Assembly: GCA_017467585.1 (NCBI GenBank)
Contig: JAFUSR010000001.1
Location: 29,814-93,813, forward strand
DNA: 64,000 nucleotides
Reading direction: 5' to 3'
From: Clostridia bacterium
GTDB taxonomy: Bacteria; Bacillota; Clostridia; Christensenellales; UBA1242
This document shows positions 63,006 through 64,000 of the stretch, in pieces; position 1 is the stretch's first letter, and each line of letters opens with the position of its first letter. The notes under the pieces were generated by a model. That model did not search any database, had not been told where the DNA came from, and saw nothing but the letters and a program-made list of their open reading frames with translations. A program made the position numbers and the translations under genes.

Positions 63006-64000
63006 CTATTGTTTTTTCCAATAAGGTTTAAGTGTTGCATTTCCACTTACCGTCCAAGATGTAACACCATCTCCTCCATCAGAGTAGTCTGAGTGTTTGC
63101 TTGTTCCCCAAGTGGTTGACTTATAAGTGTATTTTGTCCAACCAACTGCTGTTGCCTTTATCTTTACTGTAATTTGATATTTACTTTGTTTAAGGTCAAC
63201 AACGCTGCCCTCGAGAAGTCGAAGTGATGCAGGAGTTGATGGTGTTGAAACATAACTACAACCAATAGCACATAATTTTGGAATATAATCAAGTGTCATA
63301 TCAAATGAAATTGTATAATAGTTCTTTCGTGTTGTTGAATAAGCAGATGTCAAATTCACATCGTGGTTTGGCATTGAATCATAAGTTTCTGAGCCGTTTT
63401 TGTAACCATTAAATGTGTAATAAAGCCTATAATCAAGAACATTTGAAGAATTCTTATAATCGATATAATCATTTGTCTGGGCTGGATAGTTAAATGCTTC
63501 GCCTTGATATAAGTTTTCAGTTTTTGTGTTTGAGCCAAGTGATGAGTGATTTGAAATTGAATAGTAAGTGTAAGTTACTTTATATCTGTTTCTGATGTGA
63601 AGAATTGTGTTTTCGTTTGGCATTGTTTCTGGCAAGCTAACTTGAAGGGTGTAGCCAGCTGTTGTATACCATTGAGTGTTTCCGTCAACTTTGATTGAAT
63701 TTGGAAGAACAATCTGCGCGCCAACCTCAATTCTCTCTTCAAACACCTTTTGATTGTTATCAAAAATTGCAAGGGTTTTAACGGTGTAACTGCGAAGGAA
63801 TGTGAGTTTTGCATGGAGCACAAGGTTGCTGCTTGGCATTATGCCATCGGCTGCAACAGTCTTGTTTTCGTCGACAAACCAACCATCAAATGAATAGAAA
63901 TAAGTTGTATCGCCCTCTTCGATAAGAACTGTTTCAAAGTTAGGTAGCAAGTTTGCATAGCTTTCTGTTTCATAAACCTGTTTGCTGTCTACTGCAGGAG
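63006..64000 (-). CDS. Surface protein with InlB/Flg_new-type repeats, C-terminal part (5' end outside window)
   Basis: The frame stays open to base 64000, so only the C-terminal ~331 residues are seen; a TTG at 63950 is internal and not a start. The chain has several 70-80-residue beta-rich units of the Listeria-Bacteroides (InlB-B / Flg_new) type, each ending around 'MPNENTILH', 'MPNHDVNLTSAY' or 'NATLKPYW'. Such repeats extend surface proteins away from the cell. No sortase motif is visible at the C-terminus. Confidence 0.72.
   Translation of the reverse strand, partial: PAVDSKQVYETESYANLLPNFETVLIEEGDTTYFYSFDGWFVDENKTVAADGIMPSSNLVLHAKLTFLRSYTVKTLAIFDNNQKVFEERIEVGAQIVLPNSIKVDGNTQWYTTAGYTLQVSLPETMPNENTILHIRNRYKVTYTYYSISNHSSLGSNTKTENLYQGEAFNYPAQTNDYIDYKNSSNVLDYRLYYTFNGYKNGSETYDSMPNHDVNLTSAYSTTRKNYYTISFDMTLDYIPKLCAIGCSYVSTPSTPASLRLLEGSVVDLKQSKYQITVKIKATAVGWTKYTYKSTTWGTSKHSDYSDGGDGVTSWTVSGNATLKPYWKKQ

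Overview
The window is a 64 kb stretch of an AT-rich, low-GC Firmicutes-type chromosome, probably from an uncultured anaerobic member of the Clostridia. The evidence is the gene content: Jag/YidC/RnpA/RpmH, a SpoIIE-type phosphatase, an oxygen-sensitive ribonucleotide reductase (NrdD/NrdG), an [FeFe]-hydrogenase-like protein, a superoxide reductase, meso-diaminopimelate synthesis and a SAM-I riboswitch. No rRNA, prophage, transposase, CRISPR array or plasmid gene is visible. Both edges cut through surface proteins: a BspA-like leucine-rich-repeat protein on the left and an InlB-like repeat protein on the right.

Layout. 1-5.9 kb: surface protein, short-chain dehydrogenase, ZIP metal transporter, an unknown DGNHR protein, tRNA-Arg(TCG), signal peptidase I and a lipoprotein. 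5.9-27.4 kb: replication and ribosome core genes in a rearranged order. These are gyrB-gyrA (minus), a flavodoxin, dnaA-dnaN plus a membrane protein (minus), recF diverging from dnaA, a beta-helix protein, rpmH-rnpA-yidD-yidC-jag (minus), mnmE-x-mnmG (plus), and an amino-sugar operon of a GlmU acetyltransferase half, glmM and glmS (minus). 27.6-32.8 kb: HU, nrdD-nrdG with probable NrdR control and a 119-bp palindrome between the two genes, then lysS. 32.9-47.1 kb: Ca2+-type P-ATPase, PIN-domain protein, a two-gene membrane operon that starts with a 36-residue protein, tilS, spoIIE, three unknown proteins and gpmI. 47.2-49.9 kb: dapB-ddh-asd for diaminopimelate, then tRNA-Ser(GGA). 50.1-55.5 kb: an MscS channel operon, metK under a SAM-I riboswitch, superoxide reductase, an EAL phosphodiesterase with a G9 tract inside its promoter, and tRNA-Arg(ACG) followed by a copy of its own 3' end. 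55.5-64 kb: two adjacent genes with mTERF-like helical repeats, a CvpA-like protein, an atypical diadenylate-cyclase-fold protein, a nucleoside hydrolase, the hydrogenase-like protein and the edge surface protein.

Shared patterns. Convergent genes are mostly separated by strong bidirectional hairpin terminators. At least nine genes (lepB, a lipoprotein, recF, mnmE, tilS, an unknown gene at 44.3 kb, probably dapB, the EAL gene and the hydrogenase-like gene) have a good -10 box only 6-9 bases before the ATG and no convincing ribosome-binding site. Leaderless transcription therefore appears to be common here, next to ordinary Shine-Dalgarno genes. The most interesting observations are the mTERF-like pair, the G9 tract in the EAL promoter, the leaderless set, the atypical DAC protein, the nrdD-nrdG palindrome and the tRNA-Arg 3'-end duplication. 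All functional calls come from reading motifs by eye; no database search was possible.
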